Of a stretch of 33,986 nucleotides of DNA, positions 1-9,640 are shown one piece after another. The stretch covers positions 830,961-864,946 of the forward strand of contig CAJNDS010001013.1 in the NCBI GenBank assembly GCA_905221605.1, written 5' to 3'. This DNA is from Symbiodinium natans. Lineage: Eukaryota; Sar; Dinophyceae; Suessiales; Symbiodiniaceae. Both the position numbers and the translations under genes were made by a program. Under the pieces are notes generated by a model. That model was not told the DNA's origin and searched no databases. It saw only the letters and a list, made by a program, of their open reading frames with translations. The stretch's first letter is position 1. Each line of letters opens with the position of its first letter.

Positions 1-559
1 GGGTCTAGGGTCTAGGGTCTAGGGTCTAGGGTCTAGGGTCTAGGGTCTAGGGTCTAGGGTCTAGGGTCTAGGGTCTAGGGTCTAGGGTCTAGGGTCTAGG
101 GTCTAGGGTCTAGGGTCTAGGGTCTAGGGTCGAGGGTGTAGGGTCTAGGGTGTAGGGGGTAGGGTCTAGGGTCTAGGGTCTAGTAGGGTCTAGGGGTCAG
201 GGGTCTAGGGTCTAGGGTCTAGGGGTCTAGGGTCTGGGGTCTAGGGTCTAGGGTCTAGGTCTAGGGTCTAGGGTCTAGGGTCGAGGGTCTAGGGTCTAGG
301 TTCTAGGGTCTAGGGTCTAGGGTCTAGGGTCTAGGGTCCAGGGTCCAGCGTCTAGGGTCTAGGGTCTAGGGTCTAGGGTCTAGGGTCTAGGGTCTAGGGT
401 CTAGGGTCTCGGGTCTCGGGTCTCGGGTCTCGGGTCTAGGGTCTAGGGTCTAGGGTCTAGGGTCTAGGGTCTAGGGTCTAGGGTCTAGGGTCTTGGGTCT
501 AGGGTCTAGGGTCTTGGGTCTAGGGTCTAGGGTCTAGGGTCTAGGCTCTAGGGTCTAGG
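1..559 (+). repeat. GGGTCTA variant telomere-type array
   Basis: This is a near-perfect tandem array of the heptamer GGGTCTA, which differs from the canonical GGGTTTA by one T-to-C change. It runs from the first base until it switches sharply to GGGTTTA near 560. Sporadic variants occur inside, such as GGGTCTC, GGGTCTT and GGGTCGA units, and some sit in small runs of two to four. Such runs suggest local spread by slippage or unequal exchange. The G-rich strand reads left to right, so this is not the expected orientation for a left chromosome end. Confidence 0.95.
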
Positions 560-823
560 TTAGGGTTTAGGGTTTAGGGTTTAGGGCTTAGGGTTTAGGG
601 TTTAGGGTTTAGGGTTTAGGGTTTAGGGTTTAGGGTTTAGGGTTTAGGGTTTAGGGTTTAGGGTTTAGGGTTTAGGGGTAGGGTTTAGGGTTTAGGGTTT
701 AGGGTTTAGGGTTTAGGGTTTAGGGTTTAGGGTTTAGGGTTTAGGGTTTAGGGTTTAGGGTTTAGGGTTTAGGGTTTAGGGTTTAGGGTTTAGGGTTTAG
801 GGTTTAGGGTTTAGGGTTTAGGG
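560..823 (+). repeat. TTTAGGG array
   Basis: This is a canonical plant/dinoflagellate-type telomere heptamer array of about 37 units with very few variants. It directly abuts the GGGTCTA array on its left and unique sequence on its right, so it is an interstitial telomeric sequence as it stands here. Confidence 0.95.
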
Positions 824-1290
824 CTTCTCAGCTCTAACTCAAAACTCCTGAACCTGCCCCCCCCCCCGACCCTAACCCTAAATCCTCCATCCCTAAACGC
901 GCTGGGCGCGAAATCCTGAACCTCACTGCTACAGTAGCTCATGGAGTCCGTAGCATCCAACACCCCGATTCATAACGGCACATGCCTTGATTCATGCTAG
1001 GGCGTAACCCTCATCTCATAAGAAGGATCCCTGTGGAGTTCAAGAAAATATTCATAGGCACCCAATAGAGTTCAAGGGTGCAGCAGATTCCTCACATTTA
1101 GGATCCCAGCGGAGGGGGGCGGGGGGGGGGGGGGGGGGGCCTCGTGGCTGACTCTTCCGGAGATTCAGCGGCTAAGGGTTTAGGGTTGCGAGGTTCAGGG
1201 GTTGAGGGTTGAGCGGTTTCGGGTAGGAGGGGTTTAGGGAGCTTGGGCTTAGGAGTTTCAAGCTTAGGAGCTCAAGGGTTTAGAGGAATA
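824..1290. other. Unique spacer with poly-G tract
   Basis: No convincing reading frame is visible. The segment holds a C tract near 860, a short degenerate CCCTAAA patch near 870-890, and a long G-rich run at about 1,111-1,139 ending in 19 consecutive G. From 1,175 onward it degrades into imperfect GGTTTAGGG-like words before the next clean array. Confidence 0.6.
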
Positions 1291-1532
1291 GGCTTTAGGG
1301 TTTAGGGTTTAGGGTTTAGGGTTTAGGGTTTAGGGTTTAGGGTTTAGGGTTTAGGGTTTAGGGTTTAGGGTTTAGGGTTTAGGGTTTAGGGTTTAGGGTT
1401 TAGGGTTTAGGGTTTAGGGTTTAGGGTTTAGGGTTTAGGTTAGTTTAGGGTTTAGGGTTTAGGGTTTAGGGTTTAGGGTTTAGGGTTTAGGGTTTAGGGT
1501 TTAGGGTTTAGGGTTTAGGGTTTAGGGTTTAG
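1291..1532 (+). repeat. TTTAGGG array
   Basis: About 34 tandem TTTAGGG units, with one defect near 1,437-1,446 where units are truncated. It is an interstitial block in the plus orientation. Confidence 0.95.
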
Positions 1533-1770
1533 TAGGCTTTCGGGTTTAGGGAGTGAAGAAGATTTAGCAGCTTCCCTCCCAGCTCGTGGGCTTAGGGTGT
1601 TCGACTGGAGGCCAGTACAAAGGCTGCCCTTGAAGCCGAACCCGAAATCCTAAACCCTAAACCCTGAGCCCACAGAAACCTGCGGCCGAAAGCCCCCACC
1701 CCCAAAAGCCCTCCCAAAGATTCGAAAACCCTGAAACCCCAAAACCCTGAACCCCAATCCTGAGCTTTAA

Positions 1771-2040
1771 GGGGTTTAGGGTTTAGGGTTTAGGGTGTAT
1801 AGGGTCTAGGCTTTAGGGTTTAGGGTTTAGGGTTTAGGGTTTAGGGTTTAGGGTTTAGGGTTTAGGGTTTAGGGCTCAGCCCCAGTTGGCAAAAGGCGCA
1901 CACTCTTGGGAAGAGGCCTCTCCTGGGCGGGTCGTTCTGGCTCGGCCCTTTGGGGGTCGCCCTAAACCCTAAACCCTAAACCCTAAACCCTAAACCCTAA
2001 ACCCTAAACCCTAAACCCTATACACCCTAAACCCTAAACC
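1771..2040. repeat. Converging TTTAGGG / CCCTAAA pair around an 85-base insert
   Basis: TTTAGGG units occupy 1,771-1,874 and CCCTAAA units occupy 1,960-2,040, with an 85-base unique segment between them. The orientation (G-strand then C-strand) is that of a head-to-head telomere junction with something inserted at the join. The same layout occurs around the retrotransposon further right. Confidence 0.85.
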
Positions 2041-2254
2041 CAAGGGGTTCAGGTGCAAGGTTCAGGTTTGTTTGGAGGGTCGGGGGACTTCGTAGTGAGG
2101 CACGAAGTAGGGCAAGTCAGTAGGACAACCCCAAGTAGGGTCCCTTGTCGGGAACTTATAACTCTACTTTGTGTGCCTGGGGCGCAGGGGCGCAGGGGTG
2201 CAAGGTCGGTCTTGCTTGGGGGTTTGGGGGTTTTATTAGGTAGTGGAGGGTTCA
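2041..2254. other. Unique spacer, no recognised gene
   Basis: This unique segment lies between a CCCTAAA block and a degenerate TTTAGGG block. A reading frame starts at 2,053, but its end is just translated telomeric repeat, so I do not call it a gene. Confidence 0.5.
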
Positions 2255-2660
2255 GGGCTCAGGGTTTAGGGTTTAGGGGTTCGGGTTTAGGGTGTAGGGT
2301 GTAGGGTTTAGGGTTCAGGGCTCAGGGCTCAGGGTTTAGGGTTTTAGGGTTTCGGGTTTCGGGTTTAGGGTTTAGGGCTTCGGGAATTGGGGGTTTCCTT
2401 GTGGAGTGTCACAATCTGGCCAGGAGTCAGCAAATCCATCTGGCTCTGCTCCGTGGACACCACCCTGGCCAGGACTCTCGCGAAAACTAAGCCCTAAATC
2501 CTAAATCCTAAACCATAAACCATAAAGCCTAAACTAAACCCTAAACCCTAAACCCTAAACCCTAAACCCTAAACCCTAAACCCTAAACCCTAAACCCTAA
2601 ACCCTAAACCCTAAACCCTAAACCCTAAACCCTAAACTAAACGCTAAACCATTAACCCTA
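2255..2660. repeat. TTTAGGG block, 95-base insert, CCCTAAA block
   Basis: Degenerate TTTAGGG units at about 2,255-2,390 are followed by a unique insert of about 95 bases and then by CCCTAAA units at about 2,485-2,660. The insert reads open on the plus strand (…VECHNLARSQQIHLALL…), so it may be an exon-like shard. The block order is again G-strand then C-strand. Confidence 0.8.
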
Positions 2661-2925
2661 AACCAGTGGGCATGGGTCACTGACTCGTTTCGGGCTTAGC
2701 AAGGTTTAGGGTTTAGGGCTTAGATAACCCCCGCGGATTCCAAACAAATGCCACGGAGTCATCTCAGAACTGCATCCTGCCTCATGCTGTCTGAAAGCTT
2801 CCGAAAAGCCTGGCACCAGGGCGCAGTGCTCAGGTTCACGAAGCTGGGTCATGGTCAGTCATTCCATTCTCTCCTCTCGGGGCTGAAAGGCACGCCTTGG
2901 GTTTAGGTTTAAGAGGAGCACAACG
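2661..2925. other. Unique spacer with a short TTTAGGG patch
   Basis: A two-unit TTTAGGG patch lies at about 2,702-2,725, followed by about 200 unique bases. I see no recognisable gene or RNA in it. Confidence 0.5.
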
Positions 2926-3247
2926 AGAAGCCCTAAACCCTAAACCCTAAACCCTAAACCCTAAACCCTAAACCGACTTCATATAGCGAGTTGGGGGAAA
3001 ACAATGGGGCAGAGATCACAGGGGGCCCGGGTCATCGCCGGAGCAGCTACCCTTAGCCTCACATCAATTATCGCGGCCGTCACCAAAAATCCCCAAGCTG
3101 CTTCCGAAGGAAGATACGAAGGAGAGACCCTAAACCCTAAACCCTGAACCCGAAACCCTAAACCCTAAACCCTAAACCCTAAAACCCTAAACCCTAAACC
3201 CTAAAACCCTAAACCCTAAACCCTAAAACCCTAAACCCTAAACCCTT
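2926..3247 (-). repeat. Two CCCTAAA blocks around a short open segment
   Basis: CCCTAAA units occupy 2,931-2,974 and 3,127-3,247, the second with some CCCTAAAA octamers. The 150 bases between them contain an ATG at 3,003 opening a 48-codon frame that runs into the second repeat block. Its N-terminus is basic and followed by a hydrophobic stretch (VIAGAATLSLTSIIAAV), like a signal or membrane segment. It is too short to call a gene and may be an exon fragment. Confidence 0.7.
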
Positions 3248-3756
3248 CATAGAGCGATTTCGGTAGCCGGCGCAGGGCTCGCGGCACCTGGTTTTCCAGT
3301 GAGCCCCATACAGTTTTAACTGGAACTGAGGTGTTGGGTTAAGGCTTATGGCTTACAGTGGTTTAGAGCATAACTTAGTGACTGAGTTCATAAGCCCCAA
3401 AACAGTGCTTTCATTCCTAGTGGGGGATTATAGTACCAAAAAGTGTAAAGTGTACTCACTCAGCTACTAAGCAAAAGCTCTGCCGACAACCGACTGCATG
3501 AGGCGCGCCGCGGCGGCATCCGGCTCATTGTTCTTGTCCGGGTGTGTCAGCAGGGACAACCTCGGGCTGTAAGGACGGGATAAGGGGGCAAGTTTACCGC
3601 ATAGGGTTTTTGGGGTTTTGGTTTAGGGTTGTGTCTCCGGAGTGTAAAATTTCACGTCCAAGGTATGCAGGCGTGAGGTTCGGGAAATTCGCGGCAAACC
3701 TTCCGACTCAACCCCAAGACCCAGCAAGGAAACCTAAACTTTAACACAAAGTAGAG
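3248..3756. other. Unique spacer containing dispersed repeat copy A
   Basis: No recognised gene. The part at 3,373-3,472 has a clear relative at 7,349-7,452. A 66-codon frame at 3,544-3,744 has no recognisable motif and I regard it as chance. Confidence 0.45.
3373..3472 (+). repeat. Dispersed repeat, copy A
   Basis: This roughly 100-base segment aligns with 7,349-7,452. The shared words are CTTAGT…CTGAGTTC.TAAGCCCCAAAA near the start and GGGGA.TATAG.A.CC followed by AAAAAGTG.AAAGTGTACT near the end. Indels and substitutions show the copies are old. A weaker third relative is at 14,411-14,466. Confidence 0.65.
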
Positions 3757-3966
3757 CCCCTAAACCCTAAACCCTAAACCCTAAACCCTAAAAAGGCGCA
3801 CAGTCTCTCGAGATCTCCGCCGCGGCACCGGAGGAAGCGGCGGCGCAATCGTGCCGGCGGGGTGGGCTTGGGCCGGAGGCCCAAGGCCTGGGTTTAGGCT
3901 TTAGGGTTTAGGGTTTAGGCTTTAGGGTTTAGGGTTTAGGGTTTAGGGTTTAGGGTTTAGGGCTTT
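3757..3966. repeat. CCCTAAA block, exon-like shard, TTTAGGG block
   Basis: CCCTAAA units at 3,757-3,794 and TTTAGGG units at 3,889-3,966 enclose about 93 GC-rich bases. These read open on the plus strand as an Ala/Glu-rich peptide (AQSLEISAAAPEEAAAQS). The open part ends at GCCTGG followed directly by GTTTAGG, so a GT splice donor would coincide with the first telomeric unit. Confidence 0.65.
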
Positions 3967-4626
3967 ACAGTACTGTTGAAAGAGTATGTACCTCGATTCG
4001 TAACAAAAATATTCGATGTAGGCTAAGAGAAGATTCTTCAAACCAGGCGGCATGGCTGCTCAGCACATACGGGGGGGTGTGGGCGGGGGGGCAAAAAATT
4101 AGGGGTGCCCTTTTAGGGGTTCCCACAATAAGACGTATTATAGCACTTTTTGTATAAGAACCCCTATTGTGGGAAACAACCATGGTGGCAGTTGTCTGGC
4201 TGTATGGTCCTCCTTGTATGTTTGTTTTGGGGTGGGGGGCGGGGGGGGGGGTCTCTTTATGTGGAGCCCTTCATCCGTGACATTATAAGCTTTAGGGTTT
4301 AGGGACCCCCCACCCCCCCATCCAAACAAGAAGGGCACCCTTTTCATATTAGATTGCTGAGCGACGCACCTCAAACCACGACCCTAACACCCGAAGGGTC
4401 CAAAACCAAAACCCTTTCAGGCTTGTGGTCAAAAGCCACGCAGCGACCCGCAACCCTCAACCCTCAACAAACCCTCAACCCTCAATCTTACTCCGAATGA
4501 ACTCATAAGCTTCAGGCATTTCCCAGAAAGCCCAATAAAGAAGAGACTTGAGTTCGGAATGTGAACCAGTATGTGATGGAGCTTCTATTCTATAATTTCA
4601 TCTACACATCCTGAATAATTGAGATG
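3967..4626. other. Unique spacer with inverted repeat and poly-G tracts
   Basis: I find no gene. Around 4,112-4,172 the words TTCCCACAATA and TATTGTGGGAA form an inverted pair separated by about 35 bases, a possible small hairpin element. G-rich tracts lie at about 4,070-4,092 and 4,231-4,250. Short degenerate telomeric words (CCCTCAA) occur near 4,450-4,490. Confidence 0.5.
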
Positions 4627-4685
4627 GCAAACCCTAAACCCTAAACCCTAAACCTCAAACCCAAAACCCAAAACCCTAAACCCTT
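4627..4685 (-). repeat. CCCTAAA block
   Basis: A short interstitial block of canonical and degenerate CCCTAAA units. It immediately follows, in minus-strand sense, the coding-like segment at 4,690-5,075. Confidence 0.8.
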
Positions 4686-4689
4686 AACC

Positions 4690-5075
4690 CTTGCTGTAGG
4701 GCCACCTCGAAGGCATTGCCCGCTTCGAGCAGCCACAGGACAGCCTCATACTCCGTGGGTACATTTTCAAGAGTCTCATATATTTTGTGACTTCTGCCTG
4801 TTAGGGTTTTGGGTTCCGCCCTTCGGGAGACCGGAGGCCCTTGAAAAGCCCACAGGCGCCTAGATTCGGCCATGGGCCTTAAATTCGGCCATGGGAAAAA
4901 GCGACGCTTTTGGGGGGTTTGATTCTGCCGCCCCTGCAGCCCTGCCAACCCTGCAGCCCTGCAGTCCTTAATACGGACTAGAGTAGGAGATGCATCTCGC
5001 ACTTTGCCTGCTTGCCCGTCCAGCTGGCGATCTCCTCCTCTGCGAAGTAGGCATCGCCGGCCTTAGGGCGGGGAG
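4690..5075 (-). pseudogene. Coding-like fragment, unknown function (two pieces)
   Basis: Two minus-strand stretches look like coding sequence rather than noise. The first, at about 5,075-4,993, reads DAYFAEEEIASWTGKQAK and follows an AG. The second, at about 4,800-4,690, reads YETLENVPTEYEAVLWLLEA and runs into the telomeric block. They are in different frames and are separated by about 190 bases of lower-quality sequence, which would fit an intron or decay. I do not recognise the family. This could be an exon pair of a host gene or a captured gene fragment. Confidence 0.3.
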
Positions 5076-5080
5076 TCAGA

Positions 5081-5393
5081 ACCCCTAAAACCCTAAAACC
5101 CTAAAACCCTAAAACACGAAAACCCTAAACCCTAAGTCCTAAGTCCTAAACCCTAAACCGGCTTAGATGACCCCGACTTCGGCTTCGACGTTTTATCCTC
5201 GAGATGCCTCACGCAACTTCGTACCACGAGTGAGCGAGGTGGGACACACGGCCCCCCGGAGGTTCATGGGTAGTTCTAAGTAGGGTCATAAGGACACTAA
5301 ACAGGCTTCCAAGAATAAATTTTCCAGAATGAACCCTAAACCCTAAACCCTAAACCCCAAACCCCAAACCCTAAACCCTAAACCCTAAATCAC
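5081..5393 (-). repeat. Two CCCTAAA blocks around a unique segment
   Basis: CCCTAAAA and CCCTAAA units occupy about 5,081-5,159 and CCCTAAA units occupy 5,331-5,393. The segment between starts with an open plus-strand stretch (LDDPDFGFDVLSSRCLTQL) that is exon-like, then shows no further structure. Confidence 0.7.
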
Positions 5394-5666
5394 CCTGAAG
5401 GTGCCCATTCCTCCTTTGACCCTTGCGCTTGGAGGTCAAAAGCACGTCCCAACCCCAAAAAAACCTAGGCACATGGCCAACATGCTTGTCTGGGTTGGCT
5501 TTTCAGCCCTTTGAAAGATTTTTATGTCTAGGGCCCCTTATAAACCCCAAAGAAGGAAAAATATATGAGTATCCCAAAAGCCGACCTAGTTCTCTGCAGA
5601 TCTCCTATACGGTGGAGTAAACTGTGGTGCTGTAGAACTTTTCGTTATGAGATGTGTATGTGAACG
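5394..5666. other. Unique spacer, no recognised gene
   Basis: A 65-codon plus-strand frame at 5,423-5,620 has no motif, and I see no family resemblance. Nothing else stands out. Confidence 0.4.
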
Positions 5667-5785
5667 TTGGGATGTTCCCCCTTATACTAACAGCCCTTAA
5701 TAGGGATTCTACCAGGGGGGGGGGGGGGGGGGGCGGATATGATAATCCCTACTAAGGACTGTTAGTATAGGGGGGAACATCCCAA
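5667..5785. mobile_element. Hairpin MITE-like element with poly-G loop
   Basis: The first 42 bases (from TTGGGATGTTCCCCC) and the last 42 bases (ending GGGAACATCCCAA) are inverted repeats of each other with 39 of 42 positions matching. The centre is a run of about 20 G followed by CGGATATGAT. The size and near-perfect terminal inverted repeats fit a non-autonomous miniature inverted-repeat element. I could not identify a clear target-site duplication. Confidence 0.7.
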
Positions 5786-6109
5786 TGTGTACGAGTCAAC
5801 GGACTGACGGCCTCATGGCTTCAGATGTAAAAGTTCTGGACGCAGAGCTCTGAAGCGATGCGGGCAGGTGCAGGACCCCATTTAGGGTTTATAGGGTGTC
5901 GCAATTCGCAAAGAAGGATCTACACGAACGCCAACCCTACCCCTCCAACTCTTCAAGAAAAAGGACGCCACCTGCCTCTAAAACAAGGCATGCACCTTCA
6001 TATCCTAAACCCCTTGCAGTAAAACCCTAAACCCTATGCAGTTCTAGTACCATCCCCAACTCAGAAGCCCAAAACCCCTGAGCCGTACGCCCTAAGCCCG
6101 AAAAGCAGC
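5786..6109. other. Unique spacer with degenerate telomeric words
   Basis: No gene is visible. Isolated TTTAGGG or CCCTAAA words occur near 5,881 and 6,020. Confidence 0.4.
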
Positions 6110-6625
6110 CTAAACCCAAACCCTGAACCCGAAACCCCACACCCTGAATAGCCCAAACCCCAAACGCCGAGCCCTAAACCCTAAACCCTAAACCCTAAAC
6201 CCTAAACCCCAAACCCTAAACCCTAAACCCTGAACCCTAAACCCTGAACCCTAAACCCTAAACCCTAAACCCTAAACCCTGAACCCTGAACCCTCTAAGG
6301 CTCTAAGGCTCTAAGGCTCTGGCTGCGGCTTCAGCGTCCGCAGCCTCCGCTTCGGTGGGCTCCGCGCCCTCGCAGGAGGAAGGCCGCGGCTTCGGTTTAG
6401 GGTTTAGGGTTTAGGGTTTAGGGTTTAGGGTTTAGGGTTTAGGGTTTAGGGTTTAGGGTTAAGGGTTAGGGGTTTGGGGTTTGGGGTTTGGGGTTTAGGG
6501 TTTAGGGTTTAGGGTTTAGGGTTTAGGGTTTAGGGTTTAGGGTTTAGGGTTTAGGGGTTTGGGGTTTGGGGTTTGGGGTTAGGGGTTAGGGGTTAGGGGT
6601 TAGGTTTCAAGGTTTAGGGCTTAGG
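6110..6625. repeat. CCCTAAA block, Ala/Ser-rich shard, long TTTAGGG block
   Basis: CCCTAAA and CCCTGAA units cover about 6,110-6,296. A GC-rich segment of about 90 bases follows, starting with three copies of CTCTAAGG and then reading open on the plus strand (Ala/Ser-rich). It gives way at GGCTTCG to GTTTAGGG. TTTAGGG, TTTGGGG and TTAGGGG units then run to about 6,625. A switch between heptamer and variant units is visible near 6,465 and 6,560. Confidence 0.8.
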
Positions 6626-7348
6626 GTTTGGTTTTTGTGGTTTGTGGGTTTCTGAGGGCTTGACGGTCTTGAGGGTTTTAAAGGGCTTTAAGGGTTTGAA
6701 GGGTTAAAGGGGTTGAGGTTTTAAGGGCTTGACGGGTTTTAAGGATTTAAGGCTTTGAGGCTTTGAGGGTTTTGGGCTTTGTGTTAAGGTTGCTAGAGGA
6801 ATCAGGGCTTTGAAGTAGGCTTCAAGGGCCTCCCAGGCGTCGCAAGGCGCGGGGCTGGGTCCAGTCGGCCAATCCTGCGGCACCTGGCCAGGGCTTAGGG
6901 GTTAAATAGGGTTTGGGCATCTTTTCGGGTTTAGGCTTCAAGGTTTAGGGTTAGGGTTTAGGGTTTAGGGTTTAAGGTTTAAGGTTTAGGGTTAGGGCTT
7001 TAGGTTCAGGATGTACGAGTAGTGTTTATCCTTCGAGTTAACTCCACTTCGAGGTGTCCCCCTTAGCTGACAGCAGGAGTCCGTGCGAGAAAAAACGAGC
7101 ATCACAACCAGGGTGTCAGGGTTCAGGGTTTAAGGTTCGAGTTCACAAGGTTTGTTCAGGCTTGCGTATGGGGAGCCATGAGAACCCTACAAGTTCTTCA
7201 TAGGGAACTAGGATAATTCATCGCTGCGTATACATCCCTCTACAGAACTCCCCTCCCCCACCCTAAATCCTAAACCCTGGCGGGTCCGCAAGGAACCGGC
7301 ACTGAAGTGCACGCCGAGGTTTCCGACTTAGGGCAGGGTGCCTAGGTT
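6626..7348. other. Degenerate telomeric sequence and unique spacer
   Basis: From 6,626 to about 6,930 the sequence consists of decayed GGGTTTAA/GGCTTTGA words, then TTTAGGG units at about 6,930-7,005. The rest to 7,348 is unique, with no recognised gene and a short CCCTAAA patch near 7,262. Confidence 0.5.
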
Positions 7349-7452
7349 TACTTAGTTGCTGAGTTCCTAAGCCCCAAAAAAGTGTACACTTCAGTTCTAC
7401 AGGGGACTATAGCATCCCAAAAAGTGCAAAGTGTACTTACTCACTTACTAAG
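7349..7452 (+). repeat. Dispersed repeat, copy B
   Basis: This is the relative of 3,373-3,472. The strongest shared part is the terminal portion with CCAAAAAGTG.AAAGTGTACT. It ends directly at a TTTAGGG-like patch. Confidence 0.65.
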
Positions 7453-7501
7453 TTTAGGGTCTAGGGTTTTAGTGCTCGTCTCCGCTCACTCTCGTCTTTG
7501 T

Positions 7502-8055
7502 TCAAGGCCAGAGCTGCTCGGCAAAATGCTCCTGGGCTTCGGGCTTAGGGTTTAGGGGAAACGACCAACGATATTCATCAAGGAAAGCATGTTGCCATCG
7601 TGATGATACCTTAGCAGAAGCTGGTATTCTTGGCGCTGTCACCATCGCAGAGGGAAGGCAGAACCTGTCTGCAGGTGGTGTTGTAGCTCGCCAAAGCCCG
7701 GTGTGACACTCCTCGCCATTGGAAACTTCCACGACTCCGCCCACTGAGTTTGCTGGCAAGTAGGCAGCGATGTCGGAACACGAGGGGAAGGGCAAGGGGA
7801 GGAAGGTGTATGGGTGTGTCCCGGCTCCTCCGCCCTCTCCTCCCTTCTAAACTCCTCTCCCAACACTTTCAGCACGGCGGTCATAGGCAGGTGAACCACA
7901 CTAGGGGGCACGTGTGCGCCGCTGCTGACTAATGAGTAATCATGTTTCAAGTATTTACATGTCAATGTTTCCGAGTGCTGCCGAGCATTGCCCAACATGC
8001 CCCCAGATGCCATTTTCCTCGGATGTGACATAGCGCCTGACATAGCTGCTGTCAT
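7502..8055 (-). pseudogene. Coding-like region, unknown protein, frame change inside
   Basis: An ATG at 8,055 opens a plausible coding stretch (including KYLKHDYSLVSSGAHVPPSV). From about 7,790 a second frame becomes the better one (CSDIAAYLPANSVGGVVEVS and onward). It stays open to 7,502 through a degenerate telomeric patch that translates as LNPKP. The frame change could be a short intron or a frameshift. I recognise no domain. Composition is more protein-like than in the neighbouring spacers, but the evidence is weak. Confidence 0.3.
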
Positions 8056-8181
8056 CAGAAGAGAGACGGAAGTCGCGGCAAAGCCTGATTTAAAGCAACC
8101 CTGAAAGTCTGCAGCGCGGAACCCGAGACCGATGACGGAGCCGAGGAGCCTGGAGAAGCAGTCAGGAAGAGGAATGTAAGG

Positions 8182-8240
8182 ACCCTAAACCCTAAACCCT
8201 AAACCCTAAACCCTAAACCCTAAACCCTAAACCCTAAACA
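8182..8240 (-). repeat. CCCTAAA block
   Basis: About eight clean CCCTAAA units lie between unique segments. A short open minus-strand stretch at 8,220-8,435 follows, with no recognisable motif. Confidence 0.9.
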
Positions 8241-8440
8241 TGTAAGGTGGAGAGGGCAGAGAGGCCGGGACCCGAGATGGCGAAGAATCTGGAAGTTTAA
8301 CGGGGAGGGAGGAGAGGTCAAGCCCTCAGCCTGCAACAGAGGCTCGGCTGCGGGAAACTTTAGACGTTCGTGACGACACAAACTCCGTAAGGCTGTCTGC
8401 AATGTCGGACGGTGTTGCTTCTGGAAACGTCCCAAACAGC

Positions 8441-8760
8441 CTAAACCCTAAACCCTAAAAAACAACCACCGCGGCACAGCACGCCACCGTGTCTTGGTTG
8501 GGACTTAGGGTTTGGGACTTAGGGCCCTAAGCCCTAAACCCTAAACCCTAAACCCTAAACCCCAAACCCTAAACCCCAAACCCTAGTTTAGGGCATGGGG
8601 TTTAAGGTTCAGGGTCTGGGCCTTCCACGACATGCCCAAGCCATCGCTCAAGGCTGGTCAACGATGTGTGCAGCAGATTTATGAGTCTGGGGGTTGGGGG
8701 GCTTAGGGTTTAGGGTTTAGGGTTAGGGGTTAGGGTTTAGGATGACTTGTAGGGTCTTTC
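8441..8760. repeat. Opposed telomeric patches with exon-like insert
   Basis: Small CCCTAAA patches at 8,441-8,460 and 8,526-8,590 abut TTTAGGG patches at about 8,505-8,525, 8,585-8,615 and 8,700-8,740. Between about 8,618 and 8,690 the plus strand reads open (FHDMPKPSLKAGQRCVQQIY), another exon-like shard. Confidence 0.6.
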
Positions 8761-9302
8761 AGAGCAAAAGAACTTAAGTATTAAGGTTTGGGCTTTCGGA
8801 TCTGCCACAGTCGCTACGCGGGTTGAGGTGCAGGCGTGGACGTCGGTGGCTCGCCGGAACTTTGAACGAGAAGGCTGGCCACAAGAAAGTAAACACTGGA
8901 CTTTGGGATGGTAACAAAAGGCCCAAAACCCAACTTCTTCATGAACCCTCCTCAACCGAAAACCCAGCCTAGTCATCGAGTACACGGTCCCTTAAACCAA
9001 AACCCTGTAACCGAAACCCTAAAATACTCCTGAAGAAAGTATGTACAAAAAGAACCCTAAAACATAAGGCATACTCCTTCATTGAGGTGTTTCTGAGGGT
9101 TAACGGGCTTCCGGCTAACGGCTTAGGGTTTAAGGTCTTCTAAAGGTGGGTTCTGGGGATTTTTAAAGCGTTTCTAGGGGATACTAAGTAGACTTACTAA
9201 GTCAAGAGGGTTTCCAAGTAGGGCTCTAGCGCTCAGGGTTACGGGGTTTAGGGTTCAGCGTTTTGGGTTTGGGGTTTAGGGTTTAGGGCCAGAACCTTCA
9301 AT
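8761..9302. other. Unique spacer with decayed telomeric words
   Basis: No recognised gene. Degenerate CCCTAAA words occur at about 8,990-9,050 and TTTAGGG words at about 9,240-9,290. Confidence 0.4.
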
Positions 9303-9500
9303 CTAGTTCTTGACACCGAACACGTGCTCTGTTTTCCCCCACAGCCAGCTAGCCAAACAGCGCGCAAAGTCTCGCGAGACTGTTCTGCACAGCACAGCTG
9401 CCTTCAACACCAATCTGGCAACATCTGATGATTGGGCAGTTACCAAAACAGGGGTTCCCCGAATATGGCCGAGAATACTATAAATCCTTGATCCCACCAC
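9303..9500 (-). CDS. Short open frame, hypothetical
   Basis: A 65-residue minus-strand frame (starts MVGSRIYSILGHIRGTPVLV) fills most of the unique segment between a TTTAGGG patch and a CCCTAAA block. Amino-acid composition is protein-like, but there is no motif I can name. It could equally be an exon fragment or chance. Confidence 0.2.
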   Translation of the reverse strand: MVGSRIYSILGHIRGTPVLVTAQSSDVARLVLKAAVLCRTVSRDFARCLASWLWGKTEHVFGVKN

Positions 9501-9514
9501 AAGGGGTATCCCTG

Positions 9515-9640
9515 CAAACCCAAAACCCTAAAATGATCCGCCCCGAAACCTTAAACAATAAACCCCACACCGTAAACCCTAAACCCTAAACCCTAAACCC
9601 TAAACCCTAAACCCTAGAACCCTAAACCCTAAACCCTCTC
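9515..9640 (-). repeat. CCCTAAA block
   Basis: Degenerate units at about 9,515-9,570 lead into clean CCCTAAA units to 9,640, with one CCCTAGAA variant. Confidence 0.85.

Noticed and set aside
1-823. Left chromosome end (true telomere)
   Set aside because: At a left end the plus strand should read CCCTAAA. Here the G-rich strand runs left to right, so the array is internal or the contig simply starts inside it.
2053-2304. Open frames ending in peptides such as GLGFRVWGLGF or LNPKP
   Set aside because: These peptides are translations of TTTAGGG or CCCTAAA repeats and say nothing about coding. The same applies at 10,253, 16,334 and elsewhere.
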